Assembly (NCBI RefSeq): GCF_003387535.1 | Contig: NZ_QUNR01000002.1 | Location: 2,827-66,826 of the forward strand | Source of the DNA: Paraperlucidibaca baekdonensis | Lineage (GTDB): Bacteria; Pseudomonadota; Gammaproteobacteria; Pseudomonadales; Moraxellaceae | DNA length: 64,000 nucleotides | Direction of reading: 5' to 3' | Part shown: piece by piece, positions 31,525 through 40,990 of the stretch | How positions within the stretch are numbered: position 1 is the first letter of the stretch | How the letters are laid out: each line of letters opens with the position of its first letter | Program-made: the position numbers and the translations under genes | The notes under the pieces: model-generated | Database searches by the model: none | Told to the model about the DNA's origin: nothing | The model's input: only the letters and a program-made list of their open reading frames with translations

Positions 31525-31546
31525 GCATTCGCTGCGTGAGTCATCT

Positions 31547-31574
31547 AAAAAAGCCAGCTAACGCTGGCTTTTTT
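31547..31574. terminator. Bidirectional terminator rplQ / uvrA
   Basis: Six A, GCCAGC (31553-31558), a four-base loop, GCTGGC (31563-31568), six T. It works by shape on both strands: it ends the alpha operon on plus and uvrA on minus. Confidence 0.9.
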
Positions 31575-31600
31575 ATGCCTGGCATTCCTGCACCGTTAAG

Positions 31601-34420
31601 TTATAAAAGCGCCTTCAAGAAGTGACCGGTATGCGACGCAGCGCACGCCGCCACGGTCTCTGGCGTGCCTTCCGCGATAATCATGCCGCCGCCATCGCCG
31701 CCTTCTGGCCCTAAATCGATGAGCCAGTCGGCTGTTTTGATGACATCTAAATTATGTTCAATCACAACCACGGTGTTACCGGCATCACGCAGACGGTGTA
31801 ACACGCCTAGCAGCTGCTCAATATCGTAGAAGTGCAGGCCGGTCGTGGGCTCATCCAAAATATACAAGGTTCTACCGGTGTCTCGTTTCGATAACTCGCG
31901 TGCTAATTTGACTCGTTGAGCTTCGCCGCCGGAAAGCGTGGTGGCCGCTTGGCCGAGCGTGATGTATGACAGGCCCACATCCATCAAAGTTTGTAGTTTG
32001 CGTGCTAATGCCGGAATGGCATCGAAGAACTCGCGCGCTACCTCCACAGTCATGCCCAGCACTTCGGTGATGGTCTTGTTTTTATAGCGCACATCGAGGG
32101 TTTCTCGGTTGTATCGCATGCCTTTGCAAACGTCACAGGGTACGTAGACATCAGGCAGAAAGTGCATTTCTACCTTGATGACGCCATCGCCTTGGCAGGC
32201 CTCGCAGCGCCCCCCTTTCACGTTAAAGGAGAACCGCCCAGGGCCATAGCCCCGCGAACGAGCTTCTTGCGTACCGGCAAATAACTCACGGATGGGTGTG
32301 AATAGGCCGGTATAGGTTGCTGGATTAGAGCGTGGCGTGCGGCCAATCGGGCTTTGATCAATATCGACGACTTTATCAAGCAAATCCATGCCTTCAATGC
32401 TGTCGTGTTCGGCGGGATTACGCTCGCCGGCACCATTGAGTGAGGTGGCGGCAATAGGAAACAGTGTGCCGTTGATCAGTGTCGATTTGCCGGAGCCTGA
32501 GACGCCGGTAATGCATGTCATCAGCCCTAATGGAATGCTGGCTGTGACGTTTTTCAGGTTATTGCCACGCGCACCGATGATGCGCAGCTGCGCGCTCGGG
32601 TCGGGCTCATGGCGCTGTGTTGGCACCACAATACGGCGGCGTCCTGACAAATAGTCACCGGTAATCGAGTCGGTGCAATTAATGATGTCGTCGACTAGGC
32701 CGCTAGCAATAATTTGGCCGCCATGGGCGCCGGCACCAGGGCCAATATCGATGACGTGATCGGCTGCCCGAATCGCATCTTCATCATGCTCAACAACCAG
32801 CACGCTATTGCCCAAATCGCGCAAATGAATCAGCGTGCTTAGCAAGCGCTCATTGTCGCGTTGATGCAGGCCTATCGACGGCTCATCGAGCACATACATG
32901 ACGCCCACGAGGCCCGCACCAATTTGTGATGCAAGGCGAATGCGTTGCGCCTCACCACCAGACAGTGTATCGGCGGAGCGGTCGAGGCTCAGGTAGTCGA
33001 GACCAACATTGACCAAAAACTGCAGCCGGTCGCGGATTTCTTTGAGGATTTTCTCGGCAATCTCACCTTTTGCACCGGGTAGCTTTAAGGCATGAAAGTG
33101 CGCATTTGCTTTAGCGATTGGCAAGCGCGATATGGTGGGTAAATTGCTGTCGCCAACAAATACATAACGTGATTCGCGGCGTAGTCTGGAGCCGCCGCAA
33201 TCAGTGCACGGTGCGGTATTAAGAAACTGCGAAAGATCCTCGCGCACACTCGCCGAGTCGGTTTCCCGATAGCGTCGTTCAAGATTGGTTAAAATGCCTT
33301 CAAAGGCATGTGCGCGCTGTACTTGCCGACCCCGATCGCCTAAGTAGGTAAAGTTGATTTCTTCTTTACCTGAGCCGCTCAACAATGATTTTTTTAGCTT
33401 TGCCGGTAACGATTCCCACGGCGCATCAAGGCTGAAACCGTAATGCGCGGCTAGCGATTCGAGCATGGCGTAGTAATAGAAATTACGTCGATCCCAGCCG
33501 CGTATAGCGCCTTGGGATAATGACAATTCCGGGTGCGCAATCAGTCGGCGCTCATCAAAATATTGCTTCACGCCGAGGCCATCGCAGCTCTGGCAGGCAC
33601 CCGCCGGATTATTAAATGAGAATAGGCGTGGCTCTAGTTCGCTCAACGCGTAGCCGCAATGTGGGCAACTAAAGCGCGAAGAAAACACCAGCTCCGCGCC
33701 ATCATCGTGCATCGGCACTACCCACGCGATGCCATCGGCAATGCGCAACGCGGTCTCGAAAGACTCCGCTAGGCGTAATTGCAAATCGGCGCGCACTTTG
33801 AAGCGGTCAACGACCACCTCAATGCTGTGTTTCTTTTGTTTATCGAGTGGCGGTGCTTCGTCGAGGTCCACCACAATGCCATTGATGCGTGCCCGCACGA
33901 AACCTTCCGCGCGAAGCTTATCGAACACATGTAAGTGTTCGCCTTTACGATCGCGAACGATCGGCGCTAACAGCATGAGCGCCGTGCTCTCGGGTTGCGC
34001 CAAGACATGATCGACCATTTGGCTGACTGTTTGAGCGGCGAGCTCCACGTCATGCTCAGGGCAGCGCGGTGTGCCGGCACGGGCAAAAAGCAATCGCAAA
34101 TAATCATGGATTTCGGTAATCGTACCCACCGTGGAGCGCGGGTTGTGCGACGTCGATTTTTGCTCAATCGAAATGGCCGGCGACAGCCCCTCAATGTGGT
34201 CAACATCGGGTTTTTCCATGAGCGATAAAAACTGCCGAGCATAGGCCGACAGCGACTCAACATAGCGTCGTTGACCCTCGGCATAGAGTGTATCGAATGC
34301 CAGCGACGATTTGCCCGAGCCGGATAGGCCGGTAATGACTACAAATTGATCGCGGGGAATATCAATATCGATATTTTTCAGGTTGTGCGTACGAGCACCG
34401 CGCACCTTAATGCTGTTCAT
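31601..34420 (-). CDS. uvrA: Excinuclease ABC subunit A
   Basis: UvrA dimerises, detects bulky DNA lesions and loads UvrB in nucleotide excision repair. The 939 residues from ATG 34420 ([16 protein letters not shown]) match E. coli UvrA (940). A longer frame starting 13 codons upstream has no support. Both ABC ATPase modules are complete: P-loops [10 protein letters not shown] and [10 protein letters not shown], and two LSGGEAQR signatures. Zinc-finger cysteines are present (CPHCGYAL..., CEACQGDG...CDVC). I saw no LexA-type CTGT-N8-ACAG box upstream. A possible -10 (TATACT on minus, 34449-34454) lies near the start. Confidence 0.98.
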   Translation of the reverse strand: MNSIKVRGARTHNLKNIDIDIPRDQFVVITGLSGSGKSSLAFDTLYAEGQRRYVESLSAYARQFLSLMEKPDVDHIEGLSPAISIEQKSTSHNPRSTVGTITEIHDYLRLLFARAGTPRCPEHDVELAAQTVSQMVDHVLAQPESTALMLLAPIVRDRKGEHLHVFDKLRAEGFVRARINGIVVDLDEAPPLDKQKKHSIEVVVDRFKVRADLQLRLAESFETALRIADGIAWVVPMHDDGAELVFSSRFSCPHCGYALSELEPRLFSFNNPAGACQSCDGLGVKQYFDERRLIAHPELSLSQGAIRGWDRRNFYYYAMLESLAAHYGFSLDAPWESLPAKLKKSLLSGSGKEEINFTYLGDRGRQVQRAHAFEGILTNLERRYRETDSASVREDLSQFLNTAPCTDCGGSRLRRESRYVFVGDSNLPTISRLPIAKANAHFHALKLPGAKGEIAEKILKEIRDRLQFLVNVGLDYLSLDRSADTLSGGEAQRIRLASQIGAGLVGVMYVLDEPSIGLHQRDNERLLSTLIHLRDLGNSVLVVEHDEDAIRAADHVIDIGPGAGAHGGQIIASGLVDDIINCTDSITGDYLSGRRRIVVPTQRHEPDPSAQLRIIGARGNNLKNVTASIPLGLMTCITGVSGSGKSTLINGTLFPIAATSLNGAGERNPAEHDSIEGMDLLDKVVDIDQSPIGRTPRSNPATYTGLFTPIRELFAGTQEARSRGYGPGRFSFNVKGGRCEACQGDGVIKVEMHFLPDVYVPCDVCKGMRYNRETLDVRYKNKTITEVLGMTVEVAREFFDAIPALARKLQTLMDVGLSYITLGQAATTLSGGEAQRVKLARELSKRDTGRTLYILDEPTTGLHFYDIEQLLGVLHRLRDAGNTVVVIEHNLDVIKTADWLIDLGPEGGDGGGMIIAEGTPETVAACAASHTGHFLKALL

Positions 34421-34578
34421 GCCAAACCCTAGAAAAAGACAATTTCCCAGTATACGCAAAAGTGTTGCCTCCCCGCAGACTAATGCGCTCGGTCAAAGCC
34501 TAGACAGGCAAATCCGAGACGATCATGCGGCCGAGTCGGTGCTAGAATCAGCTCCCCAGTTTTGACCGACAGGCCAGT

Positions 34579-35982
34579 ATGTCTGCGATGACTTCCGGCG
34601 AACGCCACGCCGTTTTCTCACTTGCCACTATTTTTTCATTGCGAATGGTCGGCTTGTTTATGATCTTGCCGGTGTTCTCGGTCTATGGCGCATCGCTGCA
34701 AGGTGCGACGCCGCTGCTCATTGGCGTGGCCGTGGGGAGCTATGGCTTGGCGCAGCTGCTGCTGCAAATACCGTTTGGCTTGTGGGCCGATCGCTTTGAT
34801 CGCAAAAAGCTCATCATTATTGGCTTAACGTTGTTTGTTTTGGGCGGAGCCACCGCGGCTTCGTCAACGTCCATTGGCGGCGTCATTGTTGGGCGTTTTT
34901 TGCAGGGGGCGGGGGCTATTTCCGCTGTCGTGATGGCGTTGCTGTCGGATGTTGTGCGTGATGAGCATCGCACGCGAGCTATGGCCGTTGTCGGCATAAG
35001 CATCGGCATCTCGTTTGCCATTGCCTTTGTTTTAGGGCCTTGGGTGGCCGATATCTTCGGGCTATCGGGGTTGTTTTGGGTGACCAGTGTGATGGGTTGT
35101 CTCGCCATCGTATTGTGCTTTTGGCGCGTGCCGCGCGCACGGCAGGCGCAGCGCCAGCTGCCGCCGCATTACCTGACGCATTTGCGCGACATGCTAGCTG
35201 TGCCTGAGCTGCGGCGACTAAACATTGGTATTTTCACGCTGCATTTAGTCATGACGGCCTGCTTTGTGTCGCTGCCACCGTTATTAGTTGCCGCGGGGTT
35301 GCCGGTGAGTCAGCACGGCTGGTTATATTTGCCGGTGATGCTTGTGGCATTTGTAGCACTTGTGCCGGCGGTGATTATTGCCGAGAAAAAGCGGCGCATG
35401 CGTGAGGTGTATTTGTCGGCGGTGGTGGTGTTGTTTGTTGCCATGTTAGCGCTTGCCTTTGCCCATCAGGGCCTAGTCGCGCTGATTGCTTCGGTGGCGT
35501 TGTTCTTTTTTGCCTTTAACTTGCTCGAGGCGCTGCTGCCATCATTGGTCAGTAAAATTAGCCCGGCAGGTGGTAAGGGCACGGCCATGGGCATCTACAG
35601 TACGTCGCAGTTTTTGGGCGCATTTTTGGGCGGCGTTGTCGGTGGTGCGCTACATGATTGGCAACAAGGTGCAGGCCTGTTTGTTGTCTTGGCGTTGGCA
35701 ACACTGGTGTGGCTGTGGCGGGCATATGCCATGGCGCAGCCGGCGTATTTGCACAGCGTTATTTTGCAGCCCGAGGGCGCCACACGCGGTACGGTAGGCG
35801 ACGCGTCGGTTGCCGTGGAGCAATCGTTAAGCGAGCCGGTGCTAAATGAAATTCGCGCCTTAGCAGGTGTGGAGGAGCTGGTTGTGCTGCCCGATGATGC
35901 CCTGATTTATTTGAAGGTTGATAAACAACATTGGCGGCCTGAGTCGCTTGCAACGTGGCCTGTAAGAATAATTGCGGCATAA
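34579..35982 (+). CDS. YajR-type MFS transporter with C-terminal YAM-like domain
   Basis: Predicted inner-membrane H+-coupled efflux protein of the major facilitator superfamily. The 467 residues have 12 hydrophobic segments and the motif A loop GLWADRFDRKK after TM2. After TM12 (about residue 390) a soluble tail of about 70 residues ends in ferredoxin-like beta-alpha-beta sequence (EIRALAGVEELVVLPDDALIYLKV). This matches E. coli YajR (454 aa), whose YAM domain is also C-terminal. The uvrA (divergent) - MFS - ssb order is the one known in Pseudomonas. The substrate is unknown. Confidence 0.85.
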   Translation: MSAMTSGERHAVFSLATIFSLRMVGLFMILPVFSVYGASLQGATPLLIGVAVGSYGLAQLLLQIPFGLWADRFDRKKLIIIGLTLFVLGGATAASSTSIGGVIVGRFLQGAGAISAVVMALLSDVVRDEHRTRAMAVVGISIGISFAIAFVLGPWVADIFGLSGLFWVTSVMGCLAIVLCFWRVPRARQAQRQLPPHYLTHLRDMLAVPELRRLNIGIFTLHLVMTACFVSLPPLLVAAGLPVSQHGWLYLPVMLVAFVALVPAVIIAEKKRRMREVYLSAVVVLFVAMLALAFAHQGLVALIASVALFFFAFNLLEALLPSLVSKISPAGGKGTAMGIYSTSQFLGAFLGGVVGGALHDWQQGAGLFVVLALATLVWLWRAYAMAQPAYLHSVILQPEGATRGTVGDASVAVEQSLSEPVLNEIRALAGVEELVVLPDDALIYLKVDKQHWRPESLATWPVRIIAA

Positions 35983-36050
35983 GGTGGCGGAGTGTCAGCC
36001 GCTGGTCTACAGTAGTTTTAAGAATGATTAAAAGTGGTTAGGAGAGAACA

Positions 36051-36554
36051 ATGCGTGGTGTCAATAAAGTCATTTTAGTGGGTAATTTAGGGCGTGATCC
36101 TGAGGTGCGCTATCTGCCATCGGGTAGTGCAGTAGCCAACATCACTGTGGCAACCAGTGAGGCATGGAAAGATAAAAATACCGGCGCCATGCAAGAGCAA
36201 ACTGAATGGCACCGCATCGCTTTTTATGGTCGCTTGGCCGAGATTGCCGGTGAGTATTTGCGTAAAGGCTCGAAGGTGTATTTAGAGGGCAGCTTGCATA
36301 CGCGTAAATGGCAAGACAAACAAACTGGCCAAGATCGCTACAGCACCGAAATTAAAGCCACCACGATGCAAATGCTCGATAGCAAAGGCGGTTCTTCATC
36401 TGGCCCAGATGACAGCTCAATGCCAAATTATGGTGATTATGACGGCGGAGATTCAGCACCGCGTGCTGCAGCACCGCGCCCCAGTCCGGCGGCTCCGCCC
36501 CGCGCTGCCGCGCCTGCGGCCATGGAAGATTTTGACGACGATATACCGTTCTAA
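36051..36554 (+). CDS. ssb: Single-stranded DNA-binding protein
   Basis: SSB coats single-stranded DNA in replication and repair and recruits partners by its acidic tip. The 167 residues have an OB-fold at 1-112 ([21 protein letters not shown] start, [22 protein letters not shown]). A Gly/Pro/Ala-rich linker and the conserved C-terminal DDDIPF follow. The linker is enriched in Pro/Ala (about 140-158). GGAGAG precedes the ATG. A perfect 14-bp terminator follows. Confidence 0.97.
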   Translation: MRGVNKVILVGNLGRDPEVRYLPSGSAVANITVATSEAWKDKNTGAMQEQTEWHRIAFYGRLAEIAGEYLRKGSKVYLEGSLHTRKWQDKQTGQDRYSTEIKATTMQMLDSKGGSSSGPDDSSMPNYGDYDGGDSAPRAAAPRPSPAAPPRAAAPAAMEDFDDDIPF

Positions 36555-36571
36555 GTCGCATCATTTACCTA

Positions 36572-36606
36572 AAACAAACGCCCCATGCTCTGGGGCGTTT
36601 GTTTTT
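36572..36606. terminator. Terminator after ssb
   Basis: A perfect 14-bp stem (36572-36585 with 36591-36604) with loop TGCTC and flanking A and T runs. It separates ssb from the secretion genes and would work in either direction. Confidence 0.9.
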
Positions 36607-36734
36607 GTAACTCAGTGAGTGCAGGGGCGGCAAGATTGAGCAATTCACGCTATGATGTGCGCCATTACAAGAATCCAGTCTTGCCATAGAGCCGACCGTC
36701 TCCCGCAAGGCGTACATTACGTGCTGAGGTCTCT

Positions 36735-37442
36735 TTGAAGCGTTTTGCTTTTGTCTTTATCATCTTGCTTGTCTTTGGCTTGTCAGCCATTTACCACGCA
36801 CCTGCTCGCTTACTGGCGCCGGTGTTGGCGCCAACCATTGGCGTCACGCAGTGGGGCGGCACAGTGTTTGACGGCCAAGTGCTGGGTGCCTACAAACAAA
36901 AGCCGTTTTACATGACCTGGCAATGGCAGGTGTCGGCGCTATGGCGTTTGAATTTACGTGCAAATGCCAGTGTCTCTGGCCCATTTGATGCCACGGTGGC
37001 GGCATCAAAAAGTCCATTAGGCTGGGATATTGATTTAAGCCAGCTGCGTTTACCGGCAGGCCCGAGCGTGCTGCTCGGTGCTGGTACAATTATTCCCGCT
37101 TGGCAAAGTGCAGTGCTGACTATTGGCCGAGCTAGCGATGGCCAGTGGACCGCTGCCAACGGCGCGATGGTCACCGAAGGCGGCCTCATTCGACTGAATC
37201 TGCAAGGTCAAATACAGGAAATTACGCTGCCTGCCGCCACGCTGACGTGGACCATTAACGATGGCAACTTGGTTGGTGATTTACGCCAGCGCGAGGGCAA
37301 GATGGCGTTGGCGACGCTAACGCTAACGGCGGACGACCGCATTCAGTGGCAGATTCGCGATCGTTTATTGCGATTGAAGCCGACCTACAGCAGCCAAAAC
37401 AATCCCGACATGATCGTCCTTACCGTGGCTGAGCCGCTATGA
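36735..37442 (+). CDS. gspN: Type II secretion protein N (GspN)
   Basis: Bitopic inner-membrane accessory protein of the type II secretion system. The 235 residues have one N-terminal hydrophobic helix (about 5-24) and a periplasmic beta-rich domain with GVTQWGGTVFDGQVLG, typical of the GspN family. The start is TTG 36735, five bases after TGAGG. No ATG or GTG is available in frame nearby. gspC begins 66 bases downstream and gspD follows, which supports the call because the family is weakly conserved. Confidence 0.8.
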   Translation: MKRFAFVFIILLVFGLSAIYHAPARLLAPVLAPTIGVTQWGGTVFDGQVLGAYKQKPFYMTWQWQVSALWRLNLRANASVSGPFDATVAASKSPLGWDIDLSQLRLPAGPSVLLGAGTIIPAWQSAVLTIGRASDGQWTAANGAMVTEGGLIRLNLQGQIQEITLPAATLTWTINDGNLVGDLRQREGKMALATLTLTADDRIQWQIRDRLLRLKPTYSSQNNPDMIVLTVAEPL

Positions 37443-37508
37443 CACGTCAGTATGCGCTGTGGCATGATGCGGTCGACCATGTTTACGCGACCAACGGAGG
37501 CCTAGAGC

Positions 37509-38336
37509 ATGCGTGATCGTATGACGCTGATCTGGGAGCAACGCCGAACTCGACCAGTTGCGACTGCCGTACTGTTTGTCGCCTCTGTCGTTTTTGCTTG
37601 GCTGCTTGGTAAATTACTGTGGTTGATGCTCTCCGGCACCTCGGCGGATTTGGCTCGACCAGACCTCGCGGCGACCCTGAAGCTGCCGCCCACTGTCGAT
37701 GCGCGCCGGGTTGGGCTGATGTTTGGCGAGCGCGAGGCTGTGGCGCAAGCTGAAGTTGCCGACACGACATTGCAATTGCGCCTCGATGGCATCCTAGAAA
37801 ATAGCAATGCTGATCTGTCTCGCGCGTTTATTTCCGAGCGCGGTAAAGGCAACCCAGAGATTTATCGTCCAGGCGACAATATACCCGGCGGTGCCAGCCT
37901 AGATCGCATTGAGGCCAATCTAGTCGTGCTACTGCGAGCTGGCCGTGAGGAAATATTGCGCTTTGATCAGCCCAGTGAGAATGCAACGACACCGACGGCT
38001 ACCGCGCCAAATTTAGCCGCTGTTCGTGCCGCTCAAGCGCGCAATGTATTAACCAATCTTGCCGAGCGGCTAGCGAACTCACCCATGACGGCACTGCGTC
38101 AGATGGGCATGCGCCGGACCTCGCAGGGCTACATTGTCAGCATCACGGCACCCAAGCAAATGCTTAATCGCTTCGGCTTAAAGCCAGGGGATCGTGTCGT
38201 TAGTATCAATGGCCAGTTGGTCGGCAAAGACGTGGAAGCGGATCAAAAAGTTCTCAGTCAATTGCAGCAATCCGGTAATGCGCGAGTCGAAATTCAACGC
38301 GGCGCACAGACACTCACATTAGAACAAAGGCTCTAA
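37509..38336 (+). CDS. gspC: Type II secretion protein C (GspC)
   Basis: GspC links the inner-membrane assembly platform to the secretin. The 275 residues have a short cytoplasmic N terminus and one TM helix (about 18-42). A periplasmic HR domain (about 60-150, with LQLRLDGILENSNADLSRA) is followed by a Thr/Ala-rich linker and a PDZ domain (about 190-275, KPGDRVVSINGQLVG). The HR domain normally contacts the N0 domain of GspD, encoded five bases downstream. Confidence 0.93.
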   Translation: MRDRMTLIWEQRRTRPVATAVLFVASVVFAWLLGKLLWLMLSGTSADLARPDLAATLKLPPTVDARRVGLMFGEREAVAQAEVADTTLQLRLDGILENSNADLSRAFISERGKGNPEIYRPGDNIPGGASLDRIEANLVVLLRAGREEILRFDQPSENATTPTATAPNLAAVRAAQARNVLTNLAERLANSPMTALRQMGMRRTSQGYIVSITAPKQMLNRFGLKPGDRVVSINGQLVGKDVEADQKVLSQLQQSGNARVEIQRGAQTLTLEQRL

Positions 38337-38341
38337 GCCCC

Positions 38342-40984
38342 ATGAAAAAACCCGTATATAAATCCCTCGCTTTATGCATGATGTTATTGGTCAGCCACTC
38401 GGCATTGGCGGAAAAGACGTGGAAAATCAATCTGAAAGATGCCGATATCTCCGCACTTGTGAGTGAAATGGCGGAGATCACCGGCAAAAATTTTGTCGTT
38501 GATCCGCGACTCAAAGGCAATGTCACCGTGATTTCCACACGTGAAATGTCGGCCAGCGAGCTCTATGAGCTCTTTCAAAGCGTGCTCAGCATTAATGGCT
38601 TTGCGGCTGTGCCAAGCGGTCCGGTGATCAAAATTTTACCCGATACCAATGCCCGCCAATCCGGCGTACGCGTCGATGCGGGTGGCTATCGTGACGGTGA
38701 AGAATTAGTGACGCGGGTGATCATGCTGCAGCAAGCGAATGCCACCGAGCTGCTGGCGGCGCTGCGACCGATGATGCCGCAGTTTGCACACTTGGCCGCG
38801 GTGCCGGGCAATAACGCCTTGGTGATTTCTGATCGCGCGAGCAACGTTGAGGCCATGGTGGGCATCATCCGTGATCTCGATGACGGTGAAAAAGACGATG
38901 CTATTGAGATTATTCCTGTCAAAAATGGCAAGGCCAGCGATCTGCTAAATATTCTGGAAACCATGGAGTCTGGCGCGCCGGCGGTTAGTAAAAATGGCGG
39001 CCAACCCGGCAAAGTGCGACTCGTTGTTGATGAGCGGACTAACCGCCTCTTGGTGCGTGGTGATCGTGCGCTACGTGACCGAGTTCGCGCGGTTATTCAA
39101 AGCTTGGACTCAGCGCCAGACATGAACGACGATCAAGTGAAGGTCTATCGCTTGAAATTCGCCAGTGCGCGGCAAGTGGCTGAGGTGTTAAAGGGCGTGC
39201 TGACCACCGACAGCAAGCAATCCTCATCGTCATCAACCGTATCAACAGGTACAGGAAGTGGCAGTGATGGCAGCTCGCCGCGCGCCGGTGCGTCGACCAC
39301 CACGATTACCGTGGAAGGCGCCAGCTTGATCGCCGATGAGACACAAAACGCGCTCATTGTGCGTGCGAAGCCCACGCAGCTGCGCCAAATTGAGTCCGTA
39401 CTTGATGATCTCGATAAGCGTCGCGCGCAAGTGTTGATTCAAGCCGCCATTGTTGAGGTGTCGGGCAATAACGCCGAGCAGCTCGGCGTGCAATGGGCCG
39501 CTGGTGATCCGCGTGCCGGTGTGGGTGTCATCAACTTTAATAACGCCGGGGCGAGCTTAACCAGCTTGGCCGGTGCCATTGCGACCAATGATTTTACGCA
39601 AGCCGGTTTGGGCAATGGCGCCGCCGTTGGCTTTGGTACTTCGCGGACTAACTCGAATGGCGATCGCTCATTTTATGGTGCCTTAATTCAGGCACTGAAC
39701 TCGGTGTCAGACGCTAACCTGCTGTCGACGCCCAGCATCATGACGCTAGATAACCAAGAAGCGAAAATTGTGGTGGGTCAAAACGTGCCGTTTATTACGG
39801 GCTCTACCGGCACCACGGGTTCTGGCGTGACCAACCCATTCACGACGATTCAGCGTCAGGATGTGGGTATTACGCTGAAAGTCACACCGACGATTACCGA
39901 TGGCGGTACGGTGCGTTTGGATGTTGAGCAGGAAGTGTCATCGGTGGTGCCCTCGGTCGATGGCATTCAGTCATCCGACATCATTACCAATAAACGCTCG
40001 ATTGAAACGTCGATTTTGGCTGACGATGGCCAGACCATCGTGCTCGGTGGCTTAGTGCAAGATGACGTCACTAAGTCGGTGAGTAAGGTGCCGATTTTGG
40101 GTGATATTCCCGGCATTGGTATTCTGTTCCGATCCACCACAGATAGCCGCACCAAGCGTAACTTGTTAGTTTTCTTGCAGCCCACTATTGTTCGCAGCAG
40201 TGTGCAGGCCGCGGCCGTGACCAAGCGCCAATACGGTGCTGTGCGCCGTGTCGATTTAGGCATGGATGCTGAAGGGCGCTTGACCAAGTTACCGCCTGAT
40301 GTACGCGATATTTACCAAGGTGGCATTCAGCGTGATGGCGATGAGCAGGCCGCGCAAGCACCGACTGTGGTCGAGCCACCCGCGCCCGCGCCGCAGCCAA
40401 CACCTGCTGCCGCTCCGGCGCCCGCTAAGCCACAAGCCGTGCGCACGATTCCCGCGTCGCCGAGTGCGGCGCTAGAGGAGCCATCGGTTTATAGCGCAGA
40501 TTTTGCCGACCCGATTGAGTCTTCGCCCATGCCTGCTGAGCGCGCGGTTATTCAGCGCATACCCGCACCGCAGAAAGCTGCACCCGCTCAGCCGCAAGCA
40601 GCGCCTGAGCCAGCCGCACCAGCGCCCAGTCGCGCCACCTATGAGCCGCCGATTGTGCGTGCCGCGCCTGCTGCTAAGCCGTTTGCGGGGAGTGATGATC
40701 CGGTATTCTCATCAGCAGATGACAGTGAACCAGTACTCGCGCCACGAGCACAAGTCAGTCCTGCACCAGTCGCTCAGCCTGCTCCCATTGCACCATCGCC
40801 TCGCGCTGCAGCACCGCGTGAGATTCGGACCGGCAGTGGCAATGTCTATCAGCCACTAGGCGCGATTGATGCACAGGCGCCTGCAGCCGCGTCTCCGGCA
40901 GCCGATGAGCCGACCTCCAGCGCCCCAAAAGGCAAGCGTGAAATCCGCACCAAAAGCGGCAACATTTATTACATTGATGAATAG
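38342..40984 (+). CDS. gspD: Type II secretion secretin GspD with long C-terminal extension
   Basis: Outer-membrane secretin through which folded exoproteins leave. It has a signal peptide (1-23, cut after SHSALA), then N0 (about 25-100) and N1-N3 (about 115-365, with a Ser/Gly-rich insert in N3). The secretin barrel (about 370-618) contains VPFITGSTGTTGSG and the C-terminal VPILGDIPGIGILFRS. At 880 residues it is about 200 longer than typical GspD. The excess is a Pro/Ala-rich tail (about 675-825) ending in two copies of REIRTxSGN(V/I)Y at 826-836 and 866-876. The other gsp genes are outside the window. Confidence 0.95.
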   Translation: MKKPVYKSLALCMMLLVSHSALAEKTWKINLKDADISALVSEMAEITGKNFVVDPRLKGNVTVISTREMSASELYELFQSVLSINGFAAVPSGPVIKILPDTNARQSGVRVDAGGYRDGEELVTRVIMLQQANATELLAALRPMMPQFAHLAAVPGNNALVISDRASNVEAMVGIIRDLDDGEKDDAIEIIPVKNGKASDLLNILETMESGAPAVSKNGGQPGKVRLVVDERTNRLLVRGDRALRDRVRAVIQSLDSAPDMNDDQVKVYRLKFASARQVAEVLKGVLTTDSKQSSSSSTVSTGTGSGSDGSSPRAGASTTTITVEGASLIADETQNALIVRAKPTQLRQIESVLDDLDKRRAQVLIQAAIVEVSGNNAEQLGVQWAAGDPRAGVGVINFNNAGASLTSLAGAIATNDFTQAGLGNGAAVGFGTSRTNSNGDRSFYGALIQALNSVSDANLLSTPSIMTLDNQEAKIVVGQNVPFITGSTGTTGSGVTNPFTTIQRQDVGITLKVTPTITDGGTVRLDVEQEVSSVVPSVDGIQSSDIITNKRSIETSILADDGQTIVLGGLVQDDVTKSVSKVPILGDIPGIGILFRSTTDSRTKRNLLVFLQPTIVRSSVQAAAVTKRQYGAVRRVDLGMDAEGRLTKLPPDVRDIYQGGIQRDGDEQAAQAPTVVEPPAPAPQPTPAAAPAPAKPQAVRTIPASPSAALEEPSVYSADFADPIESSPMPAERAVIQRIPAPQKAAPAQPQAAPEPAAPAPSRATYEPPIVRAAPAAKPFAGSDDPVFSSADDSEPVLAPRAQVSPAPVAQPAPIAPSPRAAAPREIRTGSGNVYQPLGAIDAQAPAAASPAADEPTSSAPKGKREIRTKSGNIYYIDE

Positions 40985-40990
40985 TCTGCC

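Noticed and set aside
34421-34578. LexA/SOS box in the uvrA / MFS divergent gap
   Set aside because: No CTGT-N8-ACAG or close variant found, so SOS control of uvrA is not supported by the sequence.
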